From positions 64,644,437-64,708,436 of the forward strand of contig NC_079134.1 in NCBI RefSeq assembly GCF_945859705.1: a DNA stretch of 64,000 bases. The letters run 5' to 3'. A model generated the notes under the pieces. That model searched no databases and was not told where the DNA came from. It worked only from the letters and a program-made list of their open reading frames with translations. Position 1 is the stretch's first letter. Every line of letters begins with the position of its first letter. Shown here piece by piece: positions 1-10,657 of this stretch. A program made the position numbers and the translations under genes. The DNA is from Episyrphus balteatus (Eukaryota > Arthropoda > Insecta > Diptera > Syrphidae).

Positions 1-520
1 AACTTAATATTAAATCATCATGGATTTGCTTCCTTACAGTCCTAGAGAACATCCCTACAAAGTTTGATCAAAATCTAAAATGAGGCAGCAATTCCGATTG
101 ACGCTTGCATACGGAATGACAGTAAACGGTCCATAAAAACTGTTGTAATCGAGAGCGGTGAAATTTTTTTTTTTAACTTTCTTATTTGACCCTTTTATAA
201 TGCAACCCTATACTCGTTTTTCAGATGCATCGACTTTCCCTGGATTCCGAGATTTTACAAATTTTATGTCTAATTTGACTCGACTACAAAATGCCTTCAA
301 AACGATTTTGTTTTTTTTTGCTCTCCTATAAAATTTGCTTAAATGGAGTTACACACTTTTCTGGTTTCACTGACGATATATATATTAGTAGGTAAACAGC
401 ATAAATATCAGTTTTAAGATTTGTAAAGAGGTATGCAATTTTCGTGAGTGTAACAAGCAAGTATAGATTTGTTTAATCATTTTCAGTTTTTCGTGTTTTC
501 AAAAAAAAAAAAACTTATAG

Positions 521-672
521 TTCCATTTCGTGTTTCGATTTTCAAATTCAGAAAGTAATCAGTTTTGTTCCGTGTTTTGATAATTAAATTTTCTGAAAGT
601 AGTCAGATCTTATTACATAAAATTCGTTTTGTGTTTTGATATTTAATTTTTCTGAAAGTAGTCAGATCTTTT
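521..672. repeat. Short tandem repeat upstream of PolB relic
   Basis: Two good units of about 58 bp and one weaker upstream unit share the core GTGTTTTGAT...TCTGAAAGTAGTCAGATCTT, best seen at 571-613 and 631-671. They lie directly upstream of the zinc-finger/PolB reading frame, so they may belong to its leader. Bases 1-520 are AT-rich and I see no gene in them. Confidence 0.6.
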
Positions 673-711
673 CTTTTTTCCTACGTTTATTAAAACTTTA
701 AATACCTAAAA

Positions 712-1714
712 ATGTTCGTTTGCCAAGTTTGCCAGAAATCGTTTACTGTGAAGAGGTCGTTGGTTAGACACCAGCTAAATATTCATCCTGCTGAAAAAGT
801 AGTCTTCGAATGTGATATTTGTTTAAAAGTTCTTTCAAGGAACTATAAACTTGTGGAACATATGAAAAACCACCATTCAGCAGGAGTTGATGTGGTAACT
901 TATGAAAGGTGTACTAAAAAAAGGGAGCTTTCTCCACAACCTTCCACTTCTACATCGAGAGGTGTGAGCTTTAAGAAACCACGGATTTCATTTGAAGCAA
1001 ATGTTGATAAAAACAGCAGGAAAAGGGAACTTTCACCACAGCCCTCAACATCGAGAGCGATTCAAAACAAAAAACCAAGAGTTATTTTTGAAAGGTGTTA
1101 CATCTGCAATGTGGATGTTGAGGAAAACAAAATGCAAGAGCATGAGAGAGCACAAACTAAAAGCCTCACATAAAAGCCTTATCGATCAAGTAACATCTGG
1201 AAATGGGTATGAACTACCGCAAGATAATGAGCGTTGCGAGATATGCAATATTAATGTTGAAAGAAATAAAATGGCCCAACATCAGAGAAAAGCTTCTCAC
1301 AAGGCATTAATCATGCAATTTTTTTCTGAAAATGTGAGCGTGATCAACCAAGCATTCAGGAATCGGATTAAGACCTATAGCATAAAGATAATCGATGAAA
1401 GTATCTTAGATGTTAATGTCTTATTTGCTAAGCAGAAATCATTGATCAAAGAACAGTTGGAAAATGAAATGGGAATATTAAGATCATTCAAGATTAATAT
1501 TGAACTTTTCGGCGATTTTGTTAAGTCGGACCCAAATTGTGATGAGCTGATTTCCGATGTTAAAAGCATGCAGACGAAGATGTGTGTAATGCTGAGTAAT
1601 GACGAAATAGAAGAGAAACTCCAAATATTGACTGAAGAAATCAAAGTTAAACTAGAGGAATTTCAAGAAAAAGATGGGCATTACTTTCATTCATCAGACT
1701 TGAAATTAATTTAA
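712..1714 (+). pseudogene. N-terminal zinc-finger part of PolB-type relic (frameshifted)
   Basis: The reading frame starts at ATG 712. It carries a classical C2H2 finger (CQVCQKSF...H...H), a second C-x2-C finger, then two short CxxC repeats (CYICNVDVEENKMQEH and CEICNINVERNKMAQH) followed by a charged helical stretch. It changes frame near 1143-1150 inside a GAGAGA run, so 712-1145 and about 1145-1714 are read in different phases, and a second indel near 1706 joins it to the next block. Related arthropod loci fuse such fingers to a virus-type family B DNA polymerase (family knowledge). The frameshifts make it a probable pseudogene. An alternative is a zinc-finger gene abutting a polymerase relic, but the continuity of the following block argues for one gene. 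Confidence 0.7.
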
Positions 1715-2533
1715 ACAAATATCAACCTCTAGGAGGCTCAATTCATTTTACCTTACCAGATATAATAAAAAATCAACACGCATGCATAAACGTCGAAAAC
1801 CGGGATGAATTCTGCTTCAAATGGTGCATCGTAGCTGCTATGTATGAAAATGATGAAATAGCAAGGCCACAAAGAACTTCATCATACAGGTGTGAAAACA
1901 ATATTGCTGATGATGTAATTGAAGTGAGTGGTAGACTTTTGAACTTCAAAAACATGATATTCCCTCTGGCAGTAAGAGATGTTAAAATCTTCGAGGAAAA
2001 CAACCCTGAGATCAGCGTGAACGTGTTCGAATATGAGATAAGTGAGAAAAATAATCTCCAAATTATTGGTCCATTTTATCACACAAAAAAAGAACAAAGT
2101 AAACACATAAATTTACTCTTTTGTGAGAATAATGATGGGACAAAACATTATGTATGGATCAAGAAAATTTCTCGGTAAATAAGATCACAACTAACCACAA
2201 ACATGAGAAATGGACATCTGTGTAATGGCTGTTTACAATATTTTGCAAGTGATGACGTGATGAAAAACCACAAAAGTGAGTGTTGTAAAGTAATTACAAT
2301 AATGCCAGAGGGAGATAAATCTTCAGTTAAATTTGAAAAATATGGACGTAAACTGGAAGTTCCATTTGTTGTGTACGCTGATTTCGAATCCATTTTGCTC
2401 CCAATAAGTCAGCAGCAACCAAGCCCGAGCTTTTCATCAACAACGGATGTTCAACAACATGTACCCTGTGCATTTTCTTACTTCATCAAATGTACATTTG
2501 ATGAAAAATATAATTTGGAAAGAACTTTTGTCG
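1706..2533 (+). pseudogene. PolB relic, middle block with exonuclease motif I
   Basis: This block is read in two frames: 1706-2178 and then 2176-2533, with a stop at 2176-2178. The first part has the motif NKYQPLGGSIHF and the conserved CFKWCIVAAMY stretch. The second has a C-x2-C...H-x3-C finger at about 2218-2285 and then VVYADFESIL at about 2368-2397. The DFE of that motif is exonuclease motif I of family B polymerases. This order is typical of the large protein-primed PolB family linked to Polinton/adintovirus-like elements (family knowledge). The block ends at a clean GT donor at 2534, in codon phase 1. Function, if ever expressed, would be DNA synthesis with proofreading. Confidence 0.75.
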
Positions 2534-2622
2534 GTAAGAATCATATTTAAAAAAATTTCTTTTTGCTTGAATACTTTTTTATTTTTATAAACATTTGTTT
2601 TGTTTTTATTTATTTTTTTTAG
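2534..2622 (+). other. Predicted GT-AG intron in PolB relic
   Basis: Between the two coding blocks lies an 89-bp AT-rich segment that begins GGTAAGAA at the donor (intron starts g2534) and ends in a T-rich tract with TTTTTTTTAG at 2613-2622. Joining 2533 to 2623 restores the frame: a phase-1 junction giving Val-Gly-Glu-Asn. The segment itself has stops in the flanking frame. A spliceosomal intron suggests the locus was transcribed in the nucleus rather than being a raw viral insert. Confidence 0.75.
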
Positions 2623-3473
2623 GTGAGAATTCATCAGATAAATTTGTTGAGATGCTGGTGGAAGATCTGACTCATCTCTATAAAGAAGTTATTGAAAAAC
2701 CAAAAGACATACCCATGCTCTCAATAAGAGAAGATTTTCATCTAAGACATTCACCATGCTGTCATATATGTAAGTTAAATTTTAAGATTACAGATGTAAG
2801 GGTAAGAAACCATTGTCACCTCACTGAGATGTATAGAGGACCAGCTCACGTTCATTGTAATCTAAATTTTAGAGTACCTAAATTTTTCCCCGTTCTTTTT
2901 CATAATTTTTCTGGATATGATTGTCATCTTTTTGTTAAGAGTCTATCGAATATACAAGGTGATGTTTCAATAATTCCATTGAATAAAGAAAATTATATTT
3001 CTTTATCCAAACGGATATATTTAGACGCTAAAAACACATTCGGGATACGGTTTTTAGATTCTAATAGGTTTCTTCAATCGAGCATTTCATCCTTAGGTAA
3101 AAATTTATCACCTGATGATTTGAAGCTTACCAAAAGCGTTTTCCATAACATCGAATCATTCAATTTGATGCAAAGGAAAGGGGTTTTCCCCTATGATCAT
3201 TTAGATTCATGGGATCGATTGGAGGAAACCTCTTTGCCATCTTAACCCAAGTTTTACAATAAAATGGTAGATAAAGAATGTTAAGATGAGGAATACAATC
3301 ATGCTCTTAAGGTATGGAGTCACTTTAATTGTAAAACATTTAAAGATTATATGATTCTCTATCTCAAAAGTGATGTTCTTCTATTAGCGGATATTTTTGA
3401 AAGTTTTAGAAAACTTTGTATTTCGATTTATGAACTCGATCCTTGTCATTATTTTACAGCTCCACTGTAAAAG
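2623..3473 (+). pseudogene. PolB relic, exonuclease II/III block
   Basis: After the intron the frame runs openly to 3245. It carries an HNH-like zinc module (CCHICKLNF...RNHCHLTEMYRGPAHVHCN), then FHNFSGYDCHLFVK, the exonuclease II motif. A frameshift near 3240 and an in-frame TAA at about 3283 follow. In the next phase the exonuclease III-like motif YLKSDVLLLAD is legible at about 3361-3393, and the block runs up to ELDPCHYFTAP. At 3474-3479 it is cut by a non-LTR insertion. The lesions (frameshift, stop, insertion) mean no intact polymerase can be made. Confidence 0.75.
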
Positions 3474-4952
3474 AATTATATGCATTCAACAGCATAGCTT
3501 TATGCAAAAACGATCGACGGTTACAAACTTGCTTACTTTTTTACATAAGTGCTCAAATACATTAGAAAATGGACAGGAACTTGACTGTATCTATACGGAC
3601 TATTCAAAGGCTTTTGACCAACTCTCCCATGACATTATCAAATTTAAATTAAAAACTCTAGGTGTCCCTTTAGTTTTCGTTAATTGGATTTCTTCTTATC
3701 TTGAAAATAGATCTTATCAAGTGAAGTTCAGAGACGCTCTCTCCAAATCGTTCATCGCAAAATCGGGTGTTCCGCAAGGAAGTCATTTAGGACCTCTTCT
3801 TTTTATTCTAGCTATAAATGATGCCCCATTATGTATTCGCCATAGCGAAATTCTCATTTTTGCAGATGACATGAAAATTTATAAAAGTATCAAATCGGTT
3901 AATGATCGGAGGCTTCTGCAAGAGGACATTCATCATTTTTCTATATGGTGTAGTAAGAATAGCTTAGTTTTGAATCCAATAAAATGTCAGACAATGACTT
4001 TCTCCAAAAAACGTGCTCCTAGTTTGTATGAATATAAAATATCCCAACACAAATTACAGCGTGTTCAGAGCTTTAAAGACCTAGGGGTTAATTTTAGTTA
4101 TAATCTTGATTTTTCCGACCATATCAACGTCATCGTGAATAAGGCCTTCTCTATGCTAGGTTTTGTGAAGCGTTGGTCTAAAGAATTTCAAGATCCTTAT
4201 GTGACTCTTTCCCTCTACAATTGTTTAGTACGCCCCCACCTTGAGTACGCATCGCAAGTTTGGACTCCTTTTTACGAGACCCATAATGTAAGACTGGAAT
4301 CAGTACAACGTAATTTCATTCGTTTCGCCTTAAAAGGTCTGCCATGGTCTGATCCTTATAATCTTCCTCCTTATGAACATCGGATTAATCTCCTTCAGAT
4401 TCAAACTTTGGCTCAAAGGAGGGTTAACAATGACATAATCTTCATTCACCAGTTAATCACAGGCGTAATTGATGCACCAAATTTACTTAAATCTGTTGGT
4501 TTTAACTATCGAGGGGGTGCTTATAGCCTCCGATGCTTGGATTTAATGAATATTCTACCACGCCGAACAAATTATGGCTTGCATGAACCTTTAACACGCA
4601 TGTGTAAACTTCTAAACCTTTTTGATTTAAACTTTAATAAAAATAGATTAAAAACTGTCTTAAAAACCAGTGTACCACGCTCATAAATGTTTGTGTTTAT
4701 TTTTATGTCTTTTTTGTTGCTCAAGTAATTATTTTGTTTGTATTTCTTTAATGTTTGTTTTATCTAATATTGAATTCAATGTTTTTATCTTAGTGTACGT
4801 TTTTTTGTAGTTATTATTTGCTTACTAACTACTAACACTGCACTAAGTGATGAGCCGGATAACACAGTTTTGTGTTGGCAATTGGTCGCAAGACGGTGCT
4901 TGCTATAAGCGCTCTTCGGCTATGAACTGATAGTGTATAAAAAAAAAATTAT
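3474..4952 (+). mobile_element. 5'-truncated non-LTR element inserted in PolB relic
   Basis: This insertion splits the PolB coding sequence. It is flanked by AATTAT at 3474-3479 and 4947-4952, a probable TSD, although 6 bp in AT-rich DNA is weak alone. It ends in an A-run at 4939-4948, typical of target-primed insertion. The body is the 3' part of a PHD-ORF1 type non-LTR element (CR1/jockey group): it lacks ORF1 and the endonuclease and starts inside the RT. The protein is clearly related to the ORF2 nested in gypsy A at 7934-10657 but diverged in sequence and 3' UTR, so it is another subfamily. Confidence 0.8.
3482..4686 (+). pseudogene. Non-LTR reverse transcriptase fragment (ORF2 C-terminal part)
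   Basis: About 400 codons are open from just inside the 5' truncation to TAA at 4684. RT motifs read in order: YTDYSKAFDQLSHD (motif A, with the catalytic Asp), SGVPQGSHLGPLLF (motif B-like), FADDMK (motif C, the FADD variant of YADD), then DLGVNF and the thumb/C-terminal region with RRVNNDIIFIHQLI. There is no RNase H, as usual for the CR1/jockey group. Although the frame is open, the N-terminal endonuclease and the first RT motifs are missing, so the copy is dead on arrival. It makes cDNA in the parent family. Confidence 0.85.
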
Positions 4953-5371
4953 CATGGGATGCTATGCTCAAAACGACAAAAATAGAATTAGAGCTACTAA
5001 CCGATATTGATATGTATAACTTCTTTAAAAGTGGAATAAGAGGTGGTTTATGTCAATGTAGTCACAAAAATAGTGTAGCTAACAATAAATATATGTCTAC
5101 CTACAATCCAAATTTGTCATCTGAATATTTAATGTATCTTGATGCTAATAATTTGTATGGATGGGCGATGTCACAATCTCTTCCATATGGCAATTTTCAA
5201 TGGGATAATCCTGAGCTCTATACTACAGAGCACATATTAAACACTAAAGGTTATGATGTTGGATACGTATTAGAAGTGGACTTAGATTATCCATCGAGTA
5301 TTCATGACTCACACAAAGGAACCACTGAACCACTGGAATTTTTAACTAATGAGGCATTAATTGATGAATAA
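4953..5371 (+). pseudogene. PolB relic, polymerase motif A block
   Basis: This is the continuation of the PolB relic after the inserted element. It starts SWDAMLKTTKIELELLTD and includes SGIRGGLCQCSH and YLDANNLYGWAMSQ. The last is polymerase motif A with its catalytic Asp. The frame ends at 5371 soon after GYVLEVDLDYP. Motifs B and C (the KxxY-type helix and DTD) are not found downstream, so the polymerase is truncated at its C-terminus. The flanking TSD and the matching motif order tie it to the block ending at 3473. Confidence 0.8.
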
Positions 5372-6556
5372 TGCTTTACTGTCGGAACATCAATTAAACA
5401 AGTTGAATGCAAAAAGCAAGCAAGTGCAAAAGGCCAAAAATAGGGTCACGAAGAAATTTTGAGCATTATTTACTTGAAAAACATCGAAGGTAATACAAAA
5501 CAAACACACTTATGTTTCAAGTTTGCATTACACAAAAAGGAGTTACTTTTTAAAATTATCTGCAGATATTTTTAAAGGTGATTGTGAAACATATTTAATT
5601 TAAATCATTGCACAAATTTTAATTTAAAGCACGATATTGAGACAATAAATCATGTATGTCACCTGTGAAAAACGTGTGTAAAAGTTCTATTTCTTAATAA
5701 AAACTGATTATTCTGCCTCTCTTTTTTCGTGAAAAACAAGAGTTTTTATTTATTGAAAAAAAACAAGCGTTTTTAAAAATAATTAATTATATCCAATCAT
5801 AAAATATGTTTATGGAAACATACATTTAAATACTATAAATATGCATTTTTGTCTTCACTATTTTGACCCACTTTTTGCAGAAATTATAGATGTCTTTTTA
5901 AAAAATCTTTCTTTTTTATAGAATTTTATCTATTCACATTCATTTGTTTAAAACTGTTTAGGATTTAACGCGAGTTATTAATTTTGTCCAGCTAGATTCG
6001 TGATTTACCACACTGTGAGTCGGTCGAATACGCAGGATGGCCGAATGTAAGAACAAAGTAAATCAAACAGGTAAAGCTCCGTTGCGTCCGTTAATCCGAT
6101 GTCCAAATACACCACATCTCTTTTATACAATTTCCATCTCCACTCTTATTCGAAAAGCCGTAAAGTAAAGTCGAGTCAAAGCATGACTTATGTGAAGTTA
6201 ATTATTTTGTATTTTTACATTTTGGGCTAAGCTAATACATTAATCTTACGAGTATAATTTCTATAATGATCTAATTTTTTATTTGTTAAACTAAACAAAC
6301 AGAACTAAATTAAATGAATTCAACGATCATTGATTGAAATCATACTCTTTTATTTAAACTACATGTATGTTGTCGGCAGATGCTCCCAGATAGCCATTTT
6401 AATTTTTTTTAAATCAACTTTTTGAATTTTTTTCTATGCCAATCGTTTGTGATTCGTTTGTGACTGTTTGTGACAGCAATAAAAAGTTTTGTGACTTGCT
6501 TGTTTTTTAGTTATTAACAAATTTAAAAATAGTACCAGTTAGCCATTCTTTTTTTC
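5372..6556. other. AT-rich interval without recognisable gene
   Basis: I find no supported coding region. A less AT-rich patch at about 5960-6180 may be the edge of an unrecognised repeat. From about 6440 the words GTTTGTGA and ATCGTTTGTGA recur and run into the duplicated block that starts at 6557. Confidence 0.5.
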
Positions 6557-6811
6557 AAAACTGAAATAGTATGGACTCATTCGATATAGTATGGACTCAT
6601 TCGATCAGAAATCGTTTGTGACTCCCAAATATATCAATAGAATCGTTTGTGACAACTTAGTTTTCGAGAAAAATAAGAAAAACTAATTTAATTTCACCAC
6701 ACTTTCATTTTGTTTTACAATATAGGCGGAGCTATGCATAGGATTCATGATGCTGGGGTGAGTTTTTATACTTTGAGGTGAGCCACATGTTGCAAATGTT
6801 GCAAATGTATA
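6557..6811 (+). repeat. Tandem-duplicated block, copy 1 (interrupted)
   Basis: This block, from AAAACTGAAATAGT to GCAAATGTATA, is nearly repeated at 15259-15515. Copy 1 is interrupted at its GTATA by gypsy A and by a hAT-type MITE, and its missing tail (GTATACAAGTAGGTACC onward) reappears at 15221-15258. Copy 2 is therefore a natural empty site that shows what stood here before both insertions. Confidence 0.85.
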
Positions 6812-6987
6812 TGTTGTGGTTTAGTTAAACTTAATTATAACATCTCTTCTCTAATATCATACTTTGAAATATTGTACTGTATTACATTTATTATTATTCT
6901 AAGTTTTCTATGTTTTATACTTGTGATCATATTTAATATTTTAAATAAATAATGATCAGTTTGATTCTAAATACAGAACTATCAACA
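6812..6987 (+). repeat. 5' LTR of gypsy A
   Basis: The LTR is 176 bp, starts TGTTGTGG and ends ACTATCAACA, and appears identical to 14735-14910. The 5-bp TSD GTATA precedes it. It contains AATAAA-like words near 6945, which may be the poly(A) signal. Confidence 0.95.
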
Positions 6988-6998
6988 TGGCGCAGTCG
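6988..6998 (+). promoter_or_regulatory. Primer-binding site of gypsy A (tRNA-Ser type)
   Basis: TGGCGCAGTCG directly follows the LTR. It complements a CGACTGCGCCA 3' end, which fits insect serine tRNAs with a GCAGTCG acceptor stem (family knowledge). It would prime minus-strand DNA synthesis. Confidence 0.75.
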
Positions 6999-7134
6999 AA
7001 ATAGTTTTAAATAACTGAAAAATAAAAAATTATATCTGCAAACTTCTAGAAATAAAATATATATATACATATATAAAAAAAAAAAGAAAAATTTAAGAAA
7101 TCTGGGTCAATATTATTAAAGACAAAATACTGAA

Positions 7135-7707
7135 ATGGATAACATCAAACCCAATTCACTTTCAATGGAGGGAAATCTTGCCATGAACTTTGATATTTTT
7201 CTCAAAGATTTCAATATTTATATGGAGGCTACTGAAAAGAATAAGAAATCTCCAGCATGTCAAAAGGCTAATTTTCTTAACTATATCGGAAGCGAAGCGA
7301 GGCAGAAATATTATACTTGGGATATTGCTTCTAAACCAGAAGCTTCTTTGGAGGAAGTTCAAAAACAATTTAAAGAATACTGCAATCCAAAAAAGAATGC
7401 AATATATGAGCGTATAAAATTTTATAAGAGAATTCAAAAACCTGGTGAACCATTCGATAATTTTCTGAAAGATTTAAGAGTGTTATCTGATGGTTGTGAT
7501 TTCAATTCCGAAAAAGATAATATGGTGCGAGATTTTATTATACTGGGAATTAATATTAAGGATCTTGGAGACAAATTAATGAACACGATAAATTTATCTC
7601 TTGAATCAACCATAAACACATGTCGAGTTGCAGAGTTAGAAGTAACTAGAATAAAAGAAGTTCATGAAGTCTATCCAACAGAAGTTTCAATGATTAACAG
7701 GAGATTT
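7135..7707 (+). pseudogene. Gag of gypsy A, N-terminal part (split by insertion)
   Basis: About 190 codons from ATG 7135 encode the capsid-like part of Gag (YIGSEARQKYYTWD..., then a helical stretch with YERIKFYKRIQKPGEPFDNF, the usual gypsy Gag core). It would form the element's virus-like particle. Translation runs into the poly(T) of the minus-strand insertion at 7705. Deleting that insertion with one copy of the 9-bp TSD AGGAGATTT joins it in frame to 11082, so Gag was open before the nested insertion. The start is the first ATG after the PBS that gives a long frame. Confidence 0.85.
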
Positions 7708-7933
7708 TTTTTTTTTTTTTTTTTTTTTTTCACTTCAGATTCTTTGATGTAGTCAGCTTAGAGCAAGCTGTATACTACTATCAGAGGGTTCATCATTAGT
7801 GCATGTGTTAGTAGTTAGTAGGACAAAAACAATCAAATACTATCCACATGCACAATATACAATTAATATTAGCAAAAAATAATATACTAACATAAATACA
7901 ATTTAAAAATCTAATTAAAACATTAACTGACAA

Positions 7934-10657
7934 TCACGTCTGTGGAGCACTGGTTCGAAATAAAGTTTTTAATTTCATCTTGCTCATATTAAAGTCAATA
8001 TCGTTTAAATTATAAAGTTTGCTCATTCGGTTAAGAGGCTCGTTTATACCATAGTTTGTTCTATGAAAGTCAATATGTAAGAGTTCAAATCTTCGTAGGT
8101 GGTGAGATCCTCCCGGATAGTTAAAGCCAAGGCAACCTAATAAGTCAGGAGCGTCAATTTGGCCATTAATTAATTGATGAAAGAATATAATATCGTTATT
8201 AACACGTCTTTGTTGCAAAGTTTGCATGTTTAAAAGTTGAATCCGCTGATCGTAAGGTGGTAAGTTGTAAGGATCTGTCCAAGGTAGACCCTTCAGAGCA
8301 AAGCGTATGAAATTATGTTGGATTGATTCTATACGATTCTTATGAACCTCATAAAATGGACTCCATACTTGGGAAGCGTACTCGAGGTGGGGTCGAACGT
8401 AGCAGTTGTATAGAGAAAGTGTGACAAATGGATCGTCAAACTCCTTTGCCCAGCGTTTTACAAATCCAAGCATTGAGCTCGCTTTGTTTACTATGAGATT
8501 AATGTGTTCGGTGAATTCTAAGTTTGAACTGAATTGGACACCCAAATCTTTAAAACTAAATACTCGACAGAGCTTGTGTTGCGATATACAATAATCGAAG
8601 GCATTCGGGACTCGTTTTCGAGAGAAAGTAATTGTTTGGCATTTGACTGGGTTGAGAGAGAGACCGTTTTTCCCACACCAAACACTAAAACTGTCAATGT
8701 CAGCTTGTAGAAGGATCCGGTCATGGTTGTTTTTTATTGTCTTAAAAATCTTCATATCATCGGCAAATATGAGAATTTCACTTGAATTTATGCATGAAGT
8801 TACATCATTTATAGCAAGTATAAAAAGAAATGGACCCAGATGGCTTCCCTGGGGTACACCTGAGCGAGCAATAAAGGGGTCAGAAAGACAGTTCCTGAAT
8901 TTAACTTGATAGGATCTTTTCTCTAGGTATGATTCTATCCAGGCTATAAAAAAAGGCGGAAGACCAAAAGCTTTTAGCTTGAAAGAAATAATTTTATGAT
9001 TTAATTGATCAAATGCTTTAGAAAAATCAGTGTATATGCAATCTACTTCACTTCCTTTTTCTAAAGCATTTGAACATTTATGTAAAAAGGTAAGAAGATT
9101 AGTTACAGTTGATTTTTTCCTCATAAAACCATGCTGTTGTTCACATACTAGATTCTTGCTGAAAAATGCAACACTCTCACAAACAACTTGTTCAAAAATC
9201 TTCGGAATACACGATAGTTTTGAAATAGGTCTGTAATTCTTTATATCTGTCTTATCACCCTTCTTGAAAATTGGAATTAGAAATGATGATTTCCAAATGA
9301 TGGGAAATTTTCCAGATTTGATGGAAAGTTCAAACAAATACGTAAGGGGCTTAGATAACGAGTTTCTACAGTTTTTCAATAATATTGGAGGAACACCATC
9401 TGGTCCAACTGAACAATCGTCATTCAACGATGAAAGAATTTCTAAAACAGTACTTTCTAGAAAAGGGATATTGTTACAACACGTTTGGGAATAGCTTTGT
9501 AGATTTCTAAAAAATGTTTCGTCAATGTCAAAAGCTTCATCAACAAAAGATTTACGGAAATTTGTCGCAAAAGCATTGCAAATATCAAAGGTTTTTTGCA
9601 TTGGGACGTTTTCATAAATAAAATTTGCAGGGTAGCCATCTGAGTTTTTCTTTGAGTTAACGAGTTTCCAAAAAGACTTAGGATCCTTTTTTAAGCTATT
9701 TCCTTTTTCTGTCAAATAATTGGTGTAAAGTGTTTTTGAAAGAGATTTAAATTCTTCAAACAGAGCGCTATAAGATGCGTAATCAGTTAGAGATAAGGTT
9801 TTTAAGTAAGTTTTCCATGCTTTATTTCGTTTATTTCGTAACGATTTCAGTTCTAAATTTGCTTTTCTGAAATCAAAAAAATAGGAGCAATCGAAGTCAT
9901 TACTGTTTTCAGTAACATGACTGCTACAGTCAAAAAAGATTTCCAAAGGTGGATGGTAATTATCTATATTAGTAATTACAATTCTAGACTCTAGAACAAG
10001 AGTACTAATAGCGTCAGAGGAAAATACCAAATCGAGAATTCGATTTTTAAAGTTTTTAATACAGCTTATTTGCTGTAAGTCAGAATAACTAATTTTATCA
10101 AGAAGAGCCAGTTCATTTTGAGAAGAAGTTAACGAAGCTTCTTGGTAAGTCTCGTCTTCGGAAGGAATCCATTCTATGTGTGGTAAGTTGAAATCTCCCA
10201 CAAGTAATATATTGCTGTTGGGGCAAACCAGGTCAAGTACGAAGTCTAAAGCAAAGGAAAGTTCGACATAAACGGATGCTGAACTTTTTGGAGGAATGTA
10301 GGCGTTTAGAATATAAACAAAATTATTTTGTACAGTAAGTTTTACACAAATTAGATCAATTGATAGTTTAAAAGGGAATGAAACAGAAGAAGAAGCAAAT
10401 TTATTATGTACAGCTATTAAGACACCTCCCCCCAATTCCCTTGAGTTTCCAACATGACGATCCTTTCTATAAACTAAGAACTCTTGGGAAAAAAGTTCCG
10501 TGTCCAAAAAACTTGGGTTTAACCAGGTTTCTGTCAGAGCAAAAATATCATGTGGGAATGTTTGAGAATTGACGAAAATGTCAGCGGTTTTGCTACGAAG
10601 CCCTCTTACGTTTTGGTAGAAGAGGGTAATCCTACTGAGTTTTTTGATGGGAGAGCA
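7934..10657 (-). CDS. ORF2: endonuclease-reverse transcriptase (open)
   Basis: The frame is open from a stop at 10658-10660 down to TAA at 7934, about 907 codons. The first ATG in frame is at 10507, but that lies inside the endonuclease domain: FYQNVRGLR and ALTETWLN (catalytic Asn and Glu) lie upstream of it. Translation must therefore enter without that ATG. Downstream come VGDFNLPHIEW (DxN), then RT with NYRPISKLSCIPKIFEQV, YTDFSKAFDQLNH (motif A), SGVPQGSHLGP, FADDMK (motif C) and a C-terminal thumb. There is no RNase H. The usual SDH of the endonuclease reads DNYH. The protein nicks target DNA and reverse-transcribes its own RNA from the nick. A -1 frameshift from ORF1 is the likely mode of entry (see 10601-10645). 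Confidence 0.9.
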   Translation of the reverse strand, partial: CSPIKKLSRITLFYQNVRGLRSKTADIFVNSQTFPHDIFALTETWLNPSFLDTELFSQEFLVYRKDRHVGNSRELGGGVLIAVHNKFASSSVSFPFKLSIDLICVKLTVQNNFVYILNAYIPPKSSASVYVELSFALDFVLDLVCPNSNILLVGDFNLPHIEWIPSEDETYQEASLTSSQNELALLDKISYSDLQQISCIKNFKNRILDLVFSSDAISTLVLESRIVITNIDNYHPPLEIFFDCSSHVTENSNDFDCSYFFDFRKANLELKSLRNKRNKAWKTYLKTLSLTDYASYSALFEEFKSLSKTLYTNYLTEKGNSLKKDPKSFWKLVNSKKNSDGYPANFIYENVPMQKTFDICNAFATNFRKSFVDEAFDIDETFFRNLQSYSQTCCNNIPFLESTVLEILSSLNDDCSVGPDGVPPILLKNCRNSLSKPLTYLFELSIKSGKFPIIWKSSFLIPIFKKGDKTDIKNYRPISKLSCIPKIFEQVVCESVAFFSKNLVCEQQHGFMRKKSTVTNLLTFLHKCSNALEKGSEVDCIYTDFSKAFDQLNHKIISFKLKAFGLPPFFIAWIESYLEKRSYQVKFRNCLSDPFIARSGVPQGSHLGPFLFILAINDVTSCINSSEILIFADDMKIFKTIKNNHDRILLQADIDSFSVWCGKNGLSLNPVKCQTITFSRKRVPNAFDYCISQHKLCRVFSFKDLGVQFSSNLEFTEHINLIVNKASSMLGFVKRWAKEFDDPFVTLSLYNCYVRPHLEYASQVWSPFYEVHKNRIESIQHNFIRFALKGLPWTDPYNLPPYDQRIQLLNMQTLQQRRVNNDIIFFHQLINGQIDAPDLLGCLGFNYPGGSHHLRRFELLHIDFHRTNYGINEPLNRMSKLYNLNDIDFNMSKMKLKTLFRTSAPQT
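10601..10645 (-). promoter_or_regulatory. Candidate -1 ribosomal frameshift signal ORF1/ORF2
   Basis: On the minus strand ORF1 reads tcA AAA AAC tca. The heptamer A_AAA_AAC (10645-10639) is in the correct zero phase. ORF2 is exactly the -1 frame and is open across it (stop upstream at 10658-10660). Twelve nucleotides downstream, CCCTCTT (10626-10620) and AAGAGGG (10607-10601) form a perfect 7-bp stem with a 12-nt loop. A loop CTAC could also pair with GTAG just downstream, as in an H-type pseudoknot. The spacer is longer than the usual 5-9 nt. Frameshifting itself is inferred. Confidence 0.55.
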
